In this document: one piece after another, positions 14,702 to 28,782 of the stretch | How positions within the stretch are numbered: position 1 is the stretch's first letter | Layout: each line of letters starts with the position of its first letter | From: Hymenochaete sp. R1 | Lineage: Eukaryota > Basidiomycota > Agaricomycetes > Hymenochaetales > Hymenochaetaceae | Direction of reading: 5' to 3' | DNA length: 64,000 bases | Assembly (NCBI GenBank): GCA_019400425.1 | Contig: JAFREE010000051.1 | Span: 62,001-126,000, forward strand | Position numbers and translations under genes: made by a program | The notes under the pieces: model-generated | What the model saw: the letters and a program-made list of their open reading frames with translations, nothing else | Told to the model about the DNA's origin: nothing | Databases searched by the model: none

Positions 14702-17700
14702 TCACTCAGCTACGGCATCCCGATACGCCTCCTCCGCTTCCCTCTCAGCCTTAACCGCTTCTGCACTTTTGGGTTTGCGACTGCGCAGGACGCGTGTGGA
14801 AGGTTCGGGTTGGGTAGGTGGCGGCTTGGGCTTGGAAGCGCGTCCTTTTGGTTTTGGTTTTGGTTTTGATTTTGGTGGAGGTGTGTTGGTGTTGATTTTA
14901 GTGGTCGTGACGGGTTTCGAGCGTTGTTTCCGAGTTCGCGGTTGAGTTTCGGGTTCGGATTCGGATTCGTCGGGCTTGTCGAGTTCGTCGACCCTTGCGA
15001 TGGTTTCCTCCTCCACGTCCGGTTCGACCTCGAGATACCCAATATCGTCCTCAGCCAATACCTCCTCATCCTCTGAGCCAGAGGACGATGTTCGTTTGCG
15101 CTTCCGTCTCGTGGTACGGTGAGCAGGTACTTTTTCATTATTGCGTATATGCGTCGACTTTCTCCTTCCGTTGGCCGATTCCAGCGCAGTTGAGCCCTCA
15201 CCTCCAATCCCATCACCCAAGTCACCAGACCCAGCCTCGATCGGACCGCCGCCAATGCCATTTAGCGTTTCCCTTTCTCTGAACCTCTCGTCCGCTTCCG
15301 CCATCTCCCGCATCGACTTCGGCACACGATAGCCATTCTCCGAGCCCGGCGTCAACTGCGGTCCATTCAAAGCCACCGAACTCGGCGAAGCATCGAAGTC
15401 GGGCTCAGAAGAACCAGAACCAGGGACCTTCTCATTCCACCCCTGTGGGAAGATCTCGTCCATGTCCAGATCACCGTCCTCATCTTCGTCAGCTCCCCCA
15501 ACTCGATCTTCTCCAGGTTCTCTATAGTCCACTTCGACGCCACCGCGTGCTAAAGCTACGCCGCCGCCGCCACCGCTTTGTCCGGCATCCCGATTGGACC
15601 CACGCCCTCGTCCTTCTTCTCCATTCCTTGTTGTCAGATCTGGGATCTTCCGGTCAGTGAATGGGTATGACGGGCGCAATGTCCTTCTCGTCTCTCCTAA
15701 ATGGGCGCTGGCGTCTATAGCTGGCGGAAGCTTCGCTGGCGCCTTACCTTGCCCTATCGCTATCCCTGTATCCGTCCCCGTGCTCGTATGCGCACCGAAT
15801 CGTATGCTGGTACCTGCTCCCGCTCCTGATGCTAATGGGTTGATGACTGCGTTTGAGAAAGGTTCGTACGTGCCGTGCTCGAAGCGCGGGAGATGGAACG
15901 GCTGGACGATCGCATCGGCTTGTGTCAGATAACCGCCAGCCTCCGTTTCGGGCTCCTGATAAAAGTAAAGATGCAACATGTCAGCTAAATTATTCTATTG
16001 AGTCGCTAGGCGAAGATCTGGAATGCATAAAGCAAAGGGTGCAGAAGGCGAGCCGCATGACTTCTGGACTTACGTGTTGCTGCTCTTCGCCACCGCCGTC
16101 GTGGTTTGTATTCTGTAGAGATTCACCAGCGGGCTTCGCATATTGGTCTTTGAGTCGATGATATATGCGAAGACCCTGGATAAGCTTGGACCACCGTTTC
16201 AATACCCGTTCGTTCCGTTTCATTTGTTCTTTTTCCTCCGCGTTCCGTTCAGATTCCCAAAAGGCCTAAAAGCGGTTGAAGTAAGGACGCGATTTGTGTT
16301 TTATGAGGACGCTCAATCAAATCAATCACCTCTAGCATGGTTTCTTCGTTCTCTTCTGCGATCACGATACCTTGTATGATGGGGAATGCGCGGCCTTTCT
16401 TGAACTCAAAACTGGTGACCGCTTCAGCATAGTCAAAGCCTAGGTTCTTTGCAACTTTGGCACTGCCTTTGTCTATACGCAGTACGTCAGCAGAGCCGTA
16501 AAGAGAGGCACTATAAACTTACAAGGAATATGAACGGCTCCGGCAGGGAGCATGGAAGGCGTGTAGAGGTCAATATTGCCGAAATCATTCTTCGGTATTA
16601 CGCCCTATATTGATGATGAGTTACAGTAGCCCTCGAAAGCGGTAGCAAAGCGGCTGGCTTACATCTACGATAGGATCTGGTTTGTAGACCTCTGTCTGAC
16701 CTTCAGAGTATAGGCCCTGGAGCATTTCTTCGCCATCTTGTTGCGCTTGCTCAATGACTCTTCGACGATTGATCGTCGCCGCGCGCTGTTTCACCCATTT
16801 CATCGCCTGAGCTCCTTCCCTGACACGTCGTCCAGTTCGCATCCAGTTTTCGGCCGTCTTCAAGGGTACGACATTCGAACGCGGGAAGACGGGTTCACCT
16901 CTGAACTTGCCAACTTCTTTGCGTGGGAAGATTACTTCATCGCGTTTGATATGCTGTTCGAGGACATAGCTACAGCTGAATCAGCCTAAGTGTTATTGAT
17001 GAGACACGCTCATGCTTACACTGGATGGTTTTTGAAGCCAGCAACGGAAGTTGGCATTGCCTCTGTGTATTTGTTAAATTCGAACTCCTCATCTTCCGCA
17101 TCATCTCTCGCCAGTCGGTAAGGCCTCGTCACCAACAACATGATCCTTTCCCACCAGTCCTTCCTTCCTTTGCCACCAAGTTGAGCCTTGGATGTCTTCG
17201 TCCCGTAATCCCTGGCGTACCGAGCCGTGACGTCCCTGCAATATCCATCTTCTTCTATTGCTACGACGTAAACCATGCGATTGTGTTTGTCGTGTGGTGG
17301 TGGTTCAAAGACCCTGCGTTTGTTGGTGATATTGCGAGTGGGGTCGACAGGCATCCATCGACCGTCCGCTCGGGAGAAGACTTCGGTCCAGAACACGGGC
17401 GGATACCCACCCACAGGCGGCGGTGGCGTAGCTAATGACTCCTTATAGGCGGCGATTATGAAGCAAGAGATGAGTAAGTCTTACCTCGGGAACCCAACTT
17501 CCTGCCAGTAGACTTGGACTTCCGCAGATGAACTATAGGTTTAGTAGGTTTTTTTCGTCCCTGCTCACTGCTGCTAGCAGTAGGAGTTCCGTTGAGAGTT
17601 TGGCCGTCCCCAGGAAATTGCATTTTACCCTTCCCTTTTCGATCTGGAATAGATACTTCCTCCATGTCGTTTTCTGAATCTTCGACTTCGTCGATGGAAG

Positions 17701-18655
17701 GTTCTCCATCATAAGGAAGGTTTTCTTGCTTTTTCTTGCCCTTCTTGCCAGAAGTTTTAGGCTTCCCAACACTTGCTTGCCATGGGACGCTTTGAAGACT
17801 TACAACCAAACGCGTAGGGATGCCAAGTGACCGACACAGTGCAGTGAACAACTGAGAGCTGAGATCTCTGCTACCGCGGCGCATCAGAGCATGCTTCATG
17901 AGGCTCTTCTCGCTTCTTATGACTTCATTCTCATCGTCCTCATAGTCCGGATCAGCAAGTTGCTTTTGCACCTCATCAAATGTCCGAGACTTGATGTGCC
18001 CGTAATCCCGGATTCGGAAAAACTCTTCAAACCACCATTGCGTCAGGTGCATGAGCGCGGTTTCAAAGAGTCGACCACGCTTGGCAGCCTCAGGGAAGCG
18101 TTTCTTGTTGATCGTTTGGAACGAATTTTGAAGTGTCAATGGTGTCAGCGAAAGTAATCGCGCCTGAACCGATTGTCAGCTTTCAAGTTGAGCGTTAGAG
18201 AAAGACCCGACCTACTTGTAGCAAAGAATCATTGATCCATGAATTCCGCACAAGTGCATTTCCGAGGAGGGCTACAGTGTGTATCTTATGGCATCGCAGT
18301 CTCAAAGCACGGAGCTCTGCGTTGAGTTCGCCTTGTTTTCTGAGCTAAGACATCAGTATAAAAAAGAGAGACAATCGTCGGCGAAGTAGTGCACATACTG
18401 TCTCGTTTCATCCTTGGTCTTTTTCTTCTTGATGGTAATTTCGATGTTTCCTTGTAATCCCGTTTCAGAGGATTTTGAGGTTGATGGTCCTGGGTCCTCT
18501 GGTTGATATAGAACAGGTTCTAGAGGCTCGGTCTGGACGCCATCTTGCAGATGAGGGACTTGTATCTCTTCCCAGTCCATCTCATCATCATCACTGGTCG
18601 GCTCTCCAAATGAGCCGGCAAGGCTCGAATCTGCGTCAGGGCCAGGAGAACTCAT
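14702..18655 (-). CDS. RAD4: Nucleotide-excision repair damage sensor Rad4/XPC
   Basis: Nine exons on the minus strand (18655-18399, 18339-18216, 18163-17485, 17431-17020, 16969-16663, 16604-16523, 16472-16330, 16265-16074, 15955-14702) join in phase to 1149 residues. Rad4, with Rad23, recognises bulky DNA lesions and opens the helix for excision repair in the nucleus. The transglutaminase-like domain shows SSQLFTALCRSLGIPTRLVV and, after an insert, PVFWTEVFSRADGRWMPVDP. BHD1-3 follow: YTEAMPTSVAGFKNHPVYVL, then EVYKPDPIVDGVIPKNDFGN, then MLPAGAVHIP and KGSAKVAKNLGFDYAEAVTS, each rebuilt across introns. Beyond BHD3 is a C-terminal tail of over 400 residues, first acidic and Gly-rich, then basic with SKPKPKPKGRASKPK. 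The N-terminus is acidic (DDDEMDWEEIQVP). Start is the ATG before this acidic segment. The adjacent hydrolase is transcribed divergently from 364 bp away. Confidence 0.93.
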
Positions 18656-19019
18656 AATGGTGTTTGAGGAACCTTCGTTTTGAATGAATTTTCCTTGAAT
18701 CTTCCGATTTGACGAGCGATGCAATTCAAAAGACAACAACTACTGTCTGACATTGACAAAAGACTCCTGGACTGTAGTTACCGCTGTAACCCGCGGTGGT
18801 GGACGTCGAGAAGAGAGGACGGTTTCAGATTGCTAAGCTGGGATTGAGCGCGACGCGTGACGCAACCGACCACCGACGACGATGGACGCGAGAGGGACTT
18901 TGCGGGGTTATGGTTTCCATCAGCCACCATGTCCCTCATTTTCGCCTTTATCTACAACCCTATCTTTGCTTTAAATACAAGAGCGGTGCCAGCCTTTGGA
19001 GATACCCACATCTCCTATC

Positions 19020-20233
19020 ATGACCCTTGACTGGGAAGCCGTCCCGCTCACGTTCGTCTACAAGGCAACACAGAGCCACTCCAATCTACTCGACGTCTAT
19101 CTCCCGAAAGGTGGCGCAAAGAAAACTCTCAAAGCAATTGTGTACTTTCATGGCGGCGGACTTACAGTTGGTAACAGGAAAAGCTACTTTCCGTTCTGGA
19201 TGCAAGGTAAATCCGTTTGGTCTCATCAAAGCCCGGGTTAACTCATTATCAATCGTCAAACAGACCGAACGTTGCGTGCGGGTCATGCTTTCATTACCGT
19301 GGACTACACGCTCCTCGCACCTGCCACCGGCCATGACATCCTAGAAGATATCAAAGACCTGTTTCTGTATCTCAAGTCAACGCTAAATAGCGATCTCGCG
19401 AAGATGGGATGTTTAATGCATATCGATATGGACTCAATTGTGGTCGCCGGAACAAGTGCCGGCGGACTATGCGCGTATCTGGCAGCTTTACATGTGCACC
19501 CGAAACCGAAGGGCGTTCTTTCTTTGTACGGCCTAGGTGGCGACCTCTTGGTATGTTGCTTAGAGAATCGGAATGGCGTCCATTCATTCATAGTTCTTGC
19601 CAGTCATCACAGTATTTGGGGGTCAAGACGAAGCCGTTTTTCATGGGACGCGAAATACTCGACCCAGACGACTTTAGACACTATCTTTATCCATTTCCGG
19701 CTTCCCTAGAACCAACATGCGACTCTCCTCTCACATTTTACCCAAAAGACGACCCTAAGAAGCCAGGCTGGCCTTCAAACCCTCGAATGCCTCTTTGCCG
19801 ACTCCTTCTGCAAATGGGAGTCTTCCTGGACTACTATACCGGCGCTCATAAGCCAAGCCTCAGCCTCAAGCTAAGCTCCAAACTCGAGGAGTTGGAACAG
19901 TCGATCGCTGGCGCGGAAATAGATCCAAAGATGAAAGAGCGAGAGCTTCTGAAGGTTATCCCGAAGGAGTGTGCACTGCTCTTTCCCCAACTAAATATCG
20001 ACGCGAGCTTTCCGCCGACGTTTATTATACATGGTGAACGTGATTCTGCCGTACGACTGCGAGAGTCGGAGAACATGAAACGATTGCTGGATGCGAATGG
20101 GGTGCCGAACGAGCTTAGGGTCGTTGAAGGGGAGGAGCATTCTTTTGATTATAAAGAAGGTGCGGTGGCAAGATTTGGAGAGTTATTTGACGAAATTTTT
20201 AGTGATTTTCTTCCGAGGTGCTTTGTTCGCTGA
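19020..20233 (+). CDS. Alpha/beta hydrolase of the HSL (HGGG-GxSAG) type
   Basis: Three exons (19020-19206, 19264-19550, 19604-20233) give 367 residues. The oxyanion-hole motif FHGGG is at residue 44, the nucleophile elbow VAGTSAGG follows in exon 2, an Asp is in IIHGERDSAVRL and a His in EGEEHSFD near the C-terminus. This is the full catalytic set of an HSL-family esterase/lipase fold, as also found in steryl acetyl hydrolases and kynurenine formamidases. The substrate cannot be read from the sequence. There is no signal peptide, so it is probably intracellular. Intron 2 could end at 19603 or six codons' worth of sequence later at another AG (19612); I prefer 19603 because it keeps a family-like linker. 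A TATA-like tttaaatac lies about 45 bp upstream. Confidence 0.85.
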
Positions 20234-20485
20234 TGTCTTCTCTTTTGGGGTTATACTTATAACAATTTTTTTCTTCTTGGGGTTTCTTTGGCCGAGTAGT
20301 CGCATTGGCATCTCGTTCTTGTATTTGATATTACGTCCACGTAGATTTTTTGGGCATTGTTGCCACATTAGAACTATACCAATGACTTTAAATACATTTG
20401 TCGGTGAGCCAAACTTAACATGTGAAAAGTTCGTCTCTTTATTCCTCACTCAACTCTCCCCAATCTTTGTGAAGTAACGTCTTGC

Positions 20486-22088
<1,603 letters not shown>

Positions 22089-22389
22089 AATCAATGAGGT
22101 CACTGGGCAATAGCCGGGTAATGAAGCAGGGGATGAATTGCGGAAGGTCGACTCGAAAACATACGTCAAGTCTTATCATCACCAACGCGTCTCAACCATA
22201 AATTATTACAAATAGGGCAAAACATTGGTTTAAAGCGATACATTGATAAAAGTGAAACCATGAAGACGGTGTTCCAGAGATATAGATAAACACGAATCCA
22301 CATAATGTACAAGACAGTGCCACATTGTCCTCTTAAAAAGAAGGAGATCATGGTGAATGTAAGAAAAAAAAATGAAACACTGTGTTTAA

Positions 22390-23625
22390 TCAGTGACACT
22401 TGCCGGCTACTGAGCAAGTGATCACAAGGGCGACAATGAGAGCAATAATAAGAAACAGAACCAAGCATATCCATCGCTTGTTTCGATATGCAGCGGCTAA
22501 TATTACGCCTTTTTGCAGGGCAACTTCACTAGAAAAGAATTAGGTGAAGTTCATGCTACTAAAGTTTGAGACCCATCTCACCCTTTCTCGATATCGACCT
22601 TGGCCTTTTCTGTCGAATCATGGATCGCCTCTACATCATCCTGTTGCTGCTCCACAAGCGTCGCCATCTGTCATTTGTGTCACTCGATACCATCCAGTAA
22701 GCTTTGCAACGCAGACGTACATCATCAAATAGTTGAGCCAGTTCGATCAAGGTTCTCTCAATCCGCTTGATTTCCTCATGCCTCTCTTGTACTGCACTAT
22801 ACGCAGATTGCCCTTGAGCGTACCTCTGTCCGGCAGTGGCTTGCGCGAAGATCTGCATACTTTGTCCGTCGCGAACGACCGCCTCGATTTCATCCCTAGA
22901 CGCGTCCGGCTTGACTGGCATTACCGTAAGTATGAAGCTCAGGACATCGACGGTCTGTGATGTATTCACCTATTTTATACTGCCGCGCCAGACGATCCCT
23001 AGTTCTATCCCGATACTCCTTCTCCACGTCCTGATATTTCTGAATGGCACGCATGAATCTTGACTTGACAAGTTCAATTTGCGGGTTCCGTATGTGTCGC
23101 GTCCTCTCGTCGGTCGGTAGGCTCCGCAAGAGAAGGATCCGGCTCTTCAAGTTAGAAGTCATGGCTCGAGTGTCTTCGGTCATTCTATCCAGCTCTCGGA
23201 CTGTCTGGCTGTTATGAGTTCCAACGGCATCTGCATGTTTCGCTTGTAGCCGGGCCAGAACATCGATTTCTTGGTCTAATTTGCGAATGTCGACATGAAC
23301 TTCTTGGATCTGAGCAGGCACCTCGAACATTAGCGGAGGAGATACGGAGCTAAAATGGCTGAGATACCTCTTGGAAGAAAGCGTCATCTAGCATGCCGCT
23401 CTGCTCTTTGTTGTCCCCGTTGTAGTTGCTCAACCTCGATAGCTCATAATGTGACCGTACAGGTTGCCTAAATTGACGTCAGGCGACCGTATCGGCCAAA
23501 ATGTGCTGGTGAGTCTCACCTCCTTACTTGGGACATTTGATTCTGTTTAAAGGCGATAATTAGCTATATCGACTAGGAACTGCTTCAAGACATACATTTC
23601 CAGAGGTCAATCTGTTGACAGGCAT
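22390..23625 (-). CDS. Plasma-membrane Qa-SNARE, syntaxin Sso1/Psy1 type
   Basis: Seven exons (23625-23596, 23542-23520, 23467-23368, 23309-22970, 22914-22721, 22667-22582, 22528-22390) give 303 residues. Syntaxins of this class sit on the plasma membrane and pair with Sec9- and Snc-type SNAREs for secretion. A helical Habc region runs from about residue 45 to 165 (for example IRKLDQEIDVLARLQAKHAD). The SNARE motif starts at VQERHEEIKRIERTLIELAQ and continues LFDDMATLVEQQQDDVEAIH, which contains the central glutamine layer. The C-terminus is a single anchor, WICLVLFLIIALIVALVITC, with a very short luminal tail ending KCH. Several introns fall between heptads and each boundary is in phase. The first two exons are only 30 and 23 nt long. 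Confidence 0.92.
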
Positions 23626-24328
23626 GTTGGGTCAAAGTTCAGGATAAGGTAAGAGCGCAAGAAGGACGTAGAGGTTCAGACAGCTGCGCAGCATGAGAAA
23701 GGATCTCCCGAGTTTGGGGTTACAATCGAATTAAGGAGAGCGGGCGATGTAACCCGGTCTTAGACAGGACGTAAAGCCTAGCGGCATCTTGAAAGCTGTC
23801 CTCGTAGTCAGCGCAGCGCTGGTAACGTGCGATGCGGGATGCTGGATCTGATGTTTGCTTCCGGCAATCTCGGCGCGAGCACGGGAGCCCGCAGCGGTGC
23901 TGGCAGCTGGCAGACAGATGATGATGATGACTGGTGACCAGGGCGCGTATTATGGGATTGGTGGCACAAATTAAGCCTGCCGGGTGTTACAGGTCTTTGA
24001 GTTCGAGTGCGTCATGAGATAGATGGATGCTTTATAGTTGACGGCCGCTTTTGTTGGTGAGCTCAACGGTCTTTGACTTTAACCGCTTTGACCCAACCTT
24101 GAAAAGAAAGACGTTTCTCTCGGCAATATTCGACGTTTTACTTGCTTGGACGCGCCTCGTCCGATATACATGGATGTCGTTGGGAAGAGAGAAAGCCGGG
24201 GTGGTCATCGGCGGCGTGCTTAGCGAAATCGTCGCTCCTCTCTGTTTGGCAGTCCGGAATGAGACGCGTGTGACTGACTGGGACGCGCTCTCGCCTTCAA
24301 CCTTGGTTATTAACTGCCATCGTTCAAC

Positions 24329-26546
24329 ATGCCCGGGGCACTCAGGAGCAGCTCTCTGGCGTGCGTGCTGGGTTTGTTGTCCACATTTGTTGTCGCAGAT
24401 CCTCGACTGTCTGTCCCATTCTTTGGTGCACAGTCAATAAACTTGCAACGCCTCACCAGCAAGGCGAACATAGAACACAACCAACCGTTGTTTCGAGTTC
24501 AAGATGTCTCCCAGAGCCTGGTAGCTCAGGAGGTCAAGTACGCAGAATTTCCGGAGCAAAGATTCGAACAGCATCTTGTAAGTTTATCGTTTAGCTCAAG
24601 GGAATTCCTAGCTGACTTTTTTCCAGGACCACTTCAGCAACGACTCCCATACGTTCCCGCAACGATACTGGTTCAGCACGCGACACTACAAGAAAGGTGG
24701 CCCAGTAGTCGTGCTTGACGGCGGTGAGACCAGCGGAGAGGACCGCCTGCCGTTCTTGGATACGGGCATCGTAGATATTTTGACAAAGGCTACCAATGGT
24801 CTAGGCATTGTCCTCGAGCACCGTTATTATGGAGACTCGATTCCTGTGGCGAACTTCTCGACTGACTCGCTGAGGTACGCTCATGTCAGTGCTGCATCTT
24901 GGGTCATGTTTTTGATGTGCATTTAGGTGGCTGAACAACGACCAAGCTGCAGCTGACTCTGCAAACTTCATGGCCAATGTGAAGTTTGAAGGAATTGATG
25001 ATGACCTTACGGCTCCTGGGACACCTTGGATTTACTACGGTGGTTCTTATGCCGGAGGTAAATTCTTCTTATGCTTTCTTATATGATCAATAGCAACTGA
25101 CTGGTGAGCACAGCTAGGTCTGCCCACATGAAGTACCATCCCCTACGTTGTCATTTTTGTCGAGGTATTTAACCTTAATATCAATCCCAGGATCCTGTAC
25201 CCGGACCTCGTTTTCGGCGCCATCGCTTCTAGCGGGGTCACACATGCCCAAATCGATCTCTGGGAATACATGGACGTCATCCGACGTGCCGCCGACCCCG
25301 CCTGTTCCAAACATATTGAAACGACTATCCGCGCCGTTGACCACGTTCTTCTACATCAGCCTCATTTTCGAGCGCCGTTGAAAGCGCTATTCGGACTTGC
25401 GCATTTGGAACACGACGAGGATTTTGCTAGTGTTCTATCCGTAAGTCCTTATGTTTTCCTCTTACTTCACGTGAGAGATCCTAATTTAGTTCAGAGTCCT
25501 CTTAGTTCTTGGCAATCGAAAGTATGGGACCCAGCAGTTGGCAGCAATGAGTTTGACAACTTCTGTTCTGCGTTGAGTCCACTGGGTGCAAAGGAGGATG
25601 TATTATCGAAGACATTTGTACTGCCAGGCAGACTTGAGCTTCCTATCGTTGTCTATAATTATGCGCAATACATCAAAAAGGTCCGTCCTTTTATCCTGGG
25701 AGTACAATGTATTAATGCGATCACTCTGAGCAGAATTTCGTGTCTAAATGCACAGACCGCACCGTCGAAGAGGTTAGTCCCTGTCTTCTCCCTTCCCTAC
25801 TACGCTAACTCAGTTCTTATTTCAGTGCTTTGGAACTTACAACGACACCCAATACCAGAACACGTCTCTGAGTGAAACCTGGCGCGCATGGACCTTCCAA
25901 GTATGCACAGAATGGGGGTACTTCGTCACCGCCCCTCCATCTCCTGAGCAACCTCGCATAGTTTCGTGGCTTTCGACGCTAGACTCTCAGACCAAGATAT
26001 GTCGGCAGGTGCGTTTCTTTGATTTGCAATATGCTCTATCAAGCTCCTTTCGCGTATGTTCTAATGCGCCGAACAAGGCTTTCCCGCCTGGCAAAGACTT
26101 TGTCGTTCCAAGGATGCCGAATGTGACTGCAGTTAATGTCCTTGGTGACTTTAAAATTGCGGCAGATAGGCTGGCTATAATCGACGGGGAAGGTTAGTAA
26201 TTTACTTATGTACAATGAGTCATTTTGTGTTTACCAAGTGATGGTGCATGTCCAGTCGATCCATGGAGGCCTGCCACGCCTCACAGCCAATACGCGCCTA
26301 AGAGACCCGACACTGTCACTCGTCCCTTCAAACTCATCCCTGGTACGTTCCTCTTTCACCATCCGTAACCCACTCTCAGCAATTTTTAAATCAACACCGC
26401 TTCTTTCCACAGATGGAGTGCATCACTACGACGAGTATGGCTTACGAGACATCGAGGATGAGCCTTTCGAGATTCTCAATATCCATAAGGAGGAAATTGG
26501 GTTCGTGAAGGCTTGGTTAGAGGAGTGGGACACGATGCACACTTGA
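24329..26546 (+). CDS. Secreted serine carboxypeptidase, family S28
   Basis: Eleven exons (24329-24577, 24627-24874, 24927-25057, 25114-25132, 25191-25440, 25495-25680, 25734-25772, 25826-26008, 26078-26192, 26256-26342, 26413-26546) give 546 residues. S28 enzymes (prolyl carboxypeptidase, dipeptidyl peptidase II, thymus-specific serine protease) cut after or near proline, typically in acid compartments or outside the cell. A signal peptide is clear: SSSLACVLGLLSTFVVADP. Family blocks include the DHFS start of the mature domain, VVVLDGGETSGEDRLPF, LEHRYYGDSIPV and the nucleophile IYYGGSYAGARSAH. The charge-relay Asp lies in IIDGEVDPWRP and the His in DGVHHYDEYG. There are N-glycosylation sequons such as YNDTQYQNTS. 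Exon 4 is 19 nt and exon 7 is 39 nt. Shared divergent promoter with the syntaxin gene, 703 bp apart. Confidence 0.9.
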
Positions 26547-27562
26547 AAGATCTCGTTCTACTGCTCTGATAATTGCTGTTACTGTCTTCGAACGCTTATA
26601 CGTCCACACTTTGTATTATAATAACCAAACGACTATACTTTCTTCAATGACTTCAGCGGCTCGCATATTCCGGACGAGGCCTAAGAGAAAGGAAGAGGGA
26701 AAAAAGAAGGGGGGGGGGGGGGCACGAAATCAAACTACGCTCAGGTTGGCTGCCGCTTGAAGGAGAAAGGCACAGCGCAATGGGTTGACAAAATAGGGAG
26801 ATGGCAATGCATTAGACAACTATGAGTGACTTCTTCCTTGGTCTGGCTGCTGCGTGGACAACCCTTGCATAATACTAGTATGAATAAAGAGCATGTTATG
26901 AATTGATCAGTAATCTGGGCTGGGCTGGACCGGATCCCGACGGCGGCAGGAATGTTTCAGACAGAGTTCCAGTCAGTTCAGTCCAACCCATAACACAGAG
27001 TGAGAGTCATCCGTGACTGACCTCTGGTCCTCGCGTCGTGATAGAATTAATATTGTTTGGGAAGGTAGTGGGACTGCTGACTGGCACATGCATCGCTGCT
27101 GACACACACACACAGATCTGTTGTCTTGGATGACATATAAAACAGGCTGCAGAAGTCGAAAAGGTGCCAGTGGCTGGCGGTCAGCCTCGATCGAAAACAA
27201 ATTCAAACGAGGTAAACATTAATATATTGATATCCGAAGGTTTCAAAAAGAGCCGGGTGTAAATGTGAGGCGGTCATTACCATTAATATTGTGATGGTTA
27301 AGCAAGCCAGGGCTGGTTCGAGAGAAAGAGTGAGTCGGTCGGTGGGTTCAAGATCAAACGTGTATGAGCTGTGCAAGAGACCCGCCTAAGCGCTTCGTTG
27401 GGCAGGATGTCGATCAATCAGGCCCATGCCTATGGGATCGTCGGAGATCTCAGAGTTCATTGGAACAGAATCAATCAGAACGGCGCACCAAAGGGTGTTC
27501 AACGAAAGACAGTTTCCTTCTTGCTCTCTTACCCTCATCATCAGCACTATCTCTTATCAACC
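26547..27562. other. Intergenic region, polyG and CA tracts
   Basis: About 1 kb. A polyG run (26710-26722) and a short CA repeat near 27106 are the only notable features. No coding frame of quality is seen. Confidence 0.5.
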
Positions 27563-27956
27563 ATGCAGAAACCCGCAGGCAAACCTAGACGATATTATAC
27601 CGAACCCTCCAACTTTGTCGTCCGCTTCTTTTGGAGGCTCTGGATGACTTTTTCATCGACGTTTGCGCTGTCGATGATGGAGACATGGGAGATCATTCTT
27701 ATCTGTGCGTCTTCTCCTCAATTTCTTATATGACAAGATCGTTTCTCACCTCTTTTCTTTTTCAAAAGTTGCACTCACAGGCGTAACGGTGGGCCTGGTG
27801 ACTGTCGGCCTGGTCCGGTACTTCCCTCATACCATCCAGTTTGCTGTCAGACGTGCACAGTACTACCTTTCCGGATCTGAGTCGGATGTGGACGTACAAT
27901 GGAGAGCGGGGAAGGTCTGGGAGGCGGCGACAAGTTTGAAGAGTGGAGAGCTATGA
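27563..27956 (+). CDS. Small serine palmitoyltransferase subunit-like protein, copy A
   Basis: Two exons (27563-27704, 27769-27956) give 109 residues. The core FFWRLWMTFSSTFALSMMET followed by WE, then a hydrophobic segment and VRYFPHTI, aligns with animal ssSPT (SPTSSA): both have a METWE/LEPWE type motif and the same 24-residue spacing from WE to the proline of RYFP/VFMP. ssSPT binds the Lcb1/Lcb2 heterodimer in the ER and boosts and tunes the first step of sphingolipid synthesis. The hydrophobic segment after WE is the membrane anchor. The intron is phase 1, immediately after the WE motif region. The C-terminal 35 residues, with YYLSGSES, are a fungal extension. Assignment rests on motif spacing and the membrane pattern, not a database match. 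Copy B is 446 bp downstream. Confidence 0.7.
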
Positions 27957-28402
27957 GCTTTTTGAGATAGATAGGACAGAACGTAGTTCTGCGTCGTAAT
28001 TATAGGTGAGTCAAACGGACGTCACTTCTCCATAAGTACTTAATGACGATAGACCAAAAAGAAGGACACCGGATAGCTATTTTTATGATGGAATGCTTTA
28101 CAACTCTCTATGATGGATCCTTTGCCATATTTTATCCATTGCCATTTGGGTTAAGTCGCATCCCGAGTGTAACCTCGACTTGTCAGTAATAACTAGGGAA
28201 CTTCCGGTTTCTTCGCGGGAAGCTTCGACGCTCAGCCTCCAATACAGTGATTTCTCAGACAATCTACGATCTCGCGCAGCCTTACTTCGTAAAGCCTTCC
28301 GTTCAGTGTCGCTTCTTTGGTTCTCTGCTTCTTGAAAACCCTCGACTTCGCTTCCGTACCTACGGCTTCGCTCTGCTGTCCGTCATTGGGCCAAAGTTCG
28401 AC

Positions 28403-28782
28403 ATGTCTAGCCCTTCCCTACCGACCAAGAAGCCATACAAGCCTCGCAAGATGTATGTCGAACCTGAAGGTCCTGTCGCTCGAATCCTGTGGCGTTACTG
28501 GATTTGGTTCTCAGTCACATTCGGAATGTCCGCCATGGAAACATGGGAAATACTCCTCGTCTGTGCGCCCTATCCTTTCGTGCTATACATCGGTATCCGA
28601 TCCCATTAACGTCATACTTTCTTGTTTGCCCCCGACATGCAGTCAGCGTCTTGTCAATCATACTTTTCTTCGTGACAATCGGCGTGGTGCGATACCTCCC
28701 AGCTGCAGTGCTGTCCGCCATTCACCGTGCCAGGTATTATCTTTCCGGTTATGACGCCGATGTTTCGATTGGTCAAAAATGA
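28403..28782 (+). CDS. Small serine palmitoyltransferase subunit-like protein, copy B
   Basis: Two exons (28403-28562, 28643-28782) give 99 residues. It is a clear paralogue of copy A: ILWRYWIWFSVTFGMSAMET then WE, a hydrophobic stretch, VVRYLPAAVLSAIHRARYYL and SGYDADV. The intron sits at the same codon and phase, with a related donor (gtgcg). The shared extension after the membrane helix (RARYYLSG / RAQYYLSG) is diagnostic of recent common descent. The N-terminus is different and carries PYKPRKMYVEPEG where copy A has GKPRRYYTEPSN. Same direction as copy A, so a tandem duplication is the simplest origin. Two isoforms could give different chain-length preference to serine palmitoyltransferase, as SPTSSA and SPTSSB do in animals; this is an inference. 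Confidence 0.7.

Noticed and set aside
27100..27120. CA-repeat block as a possible regulatory element
   Set aside because: Only about five CA units, with nothing else to support a function.
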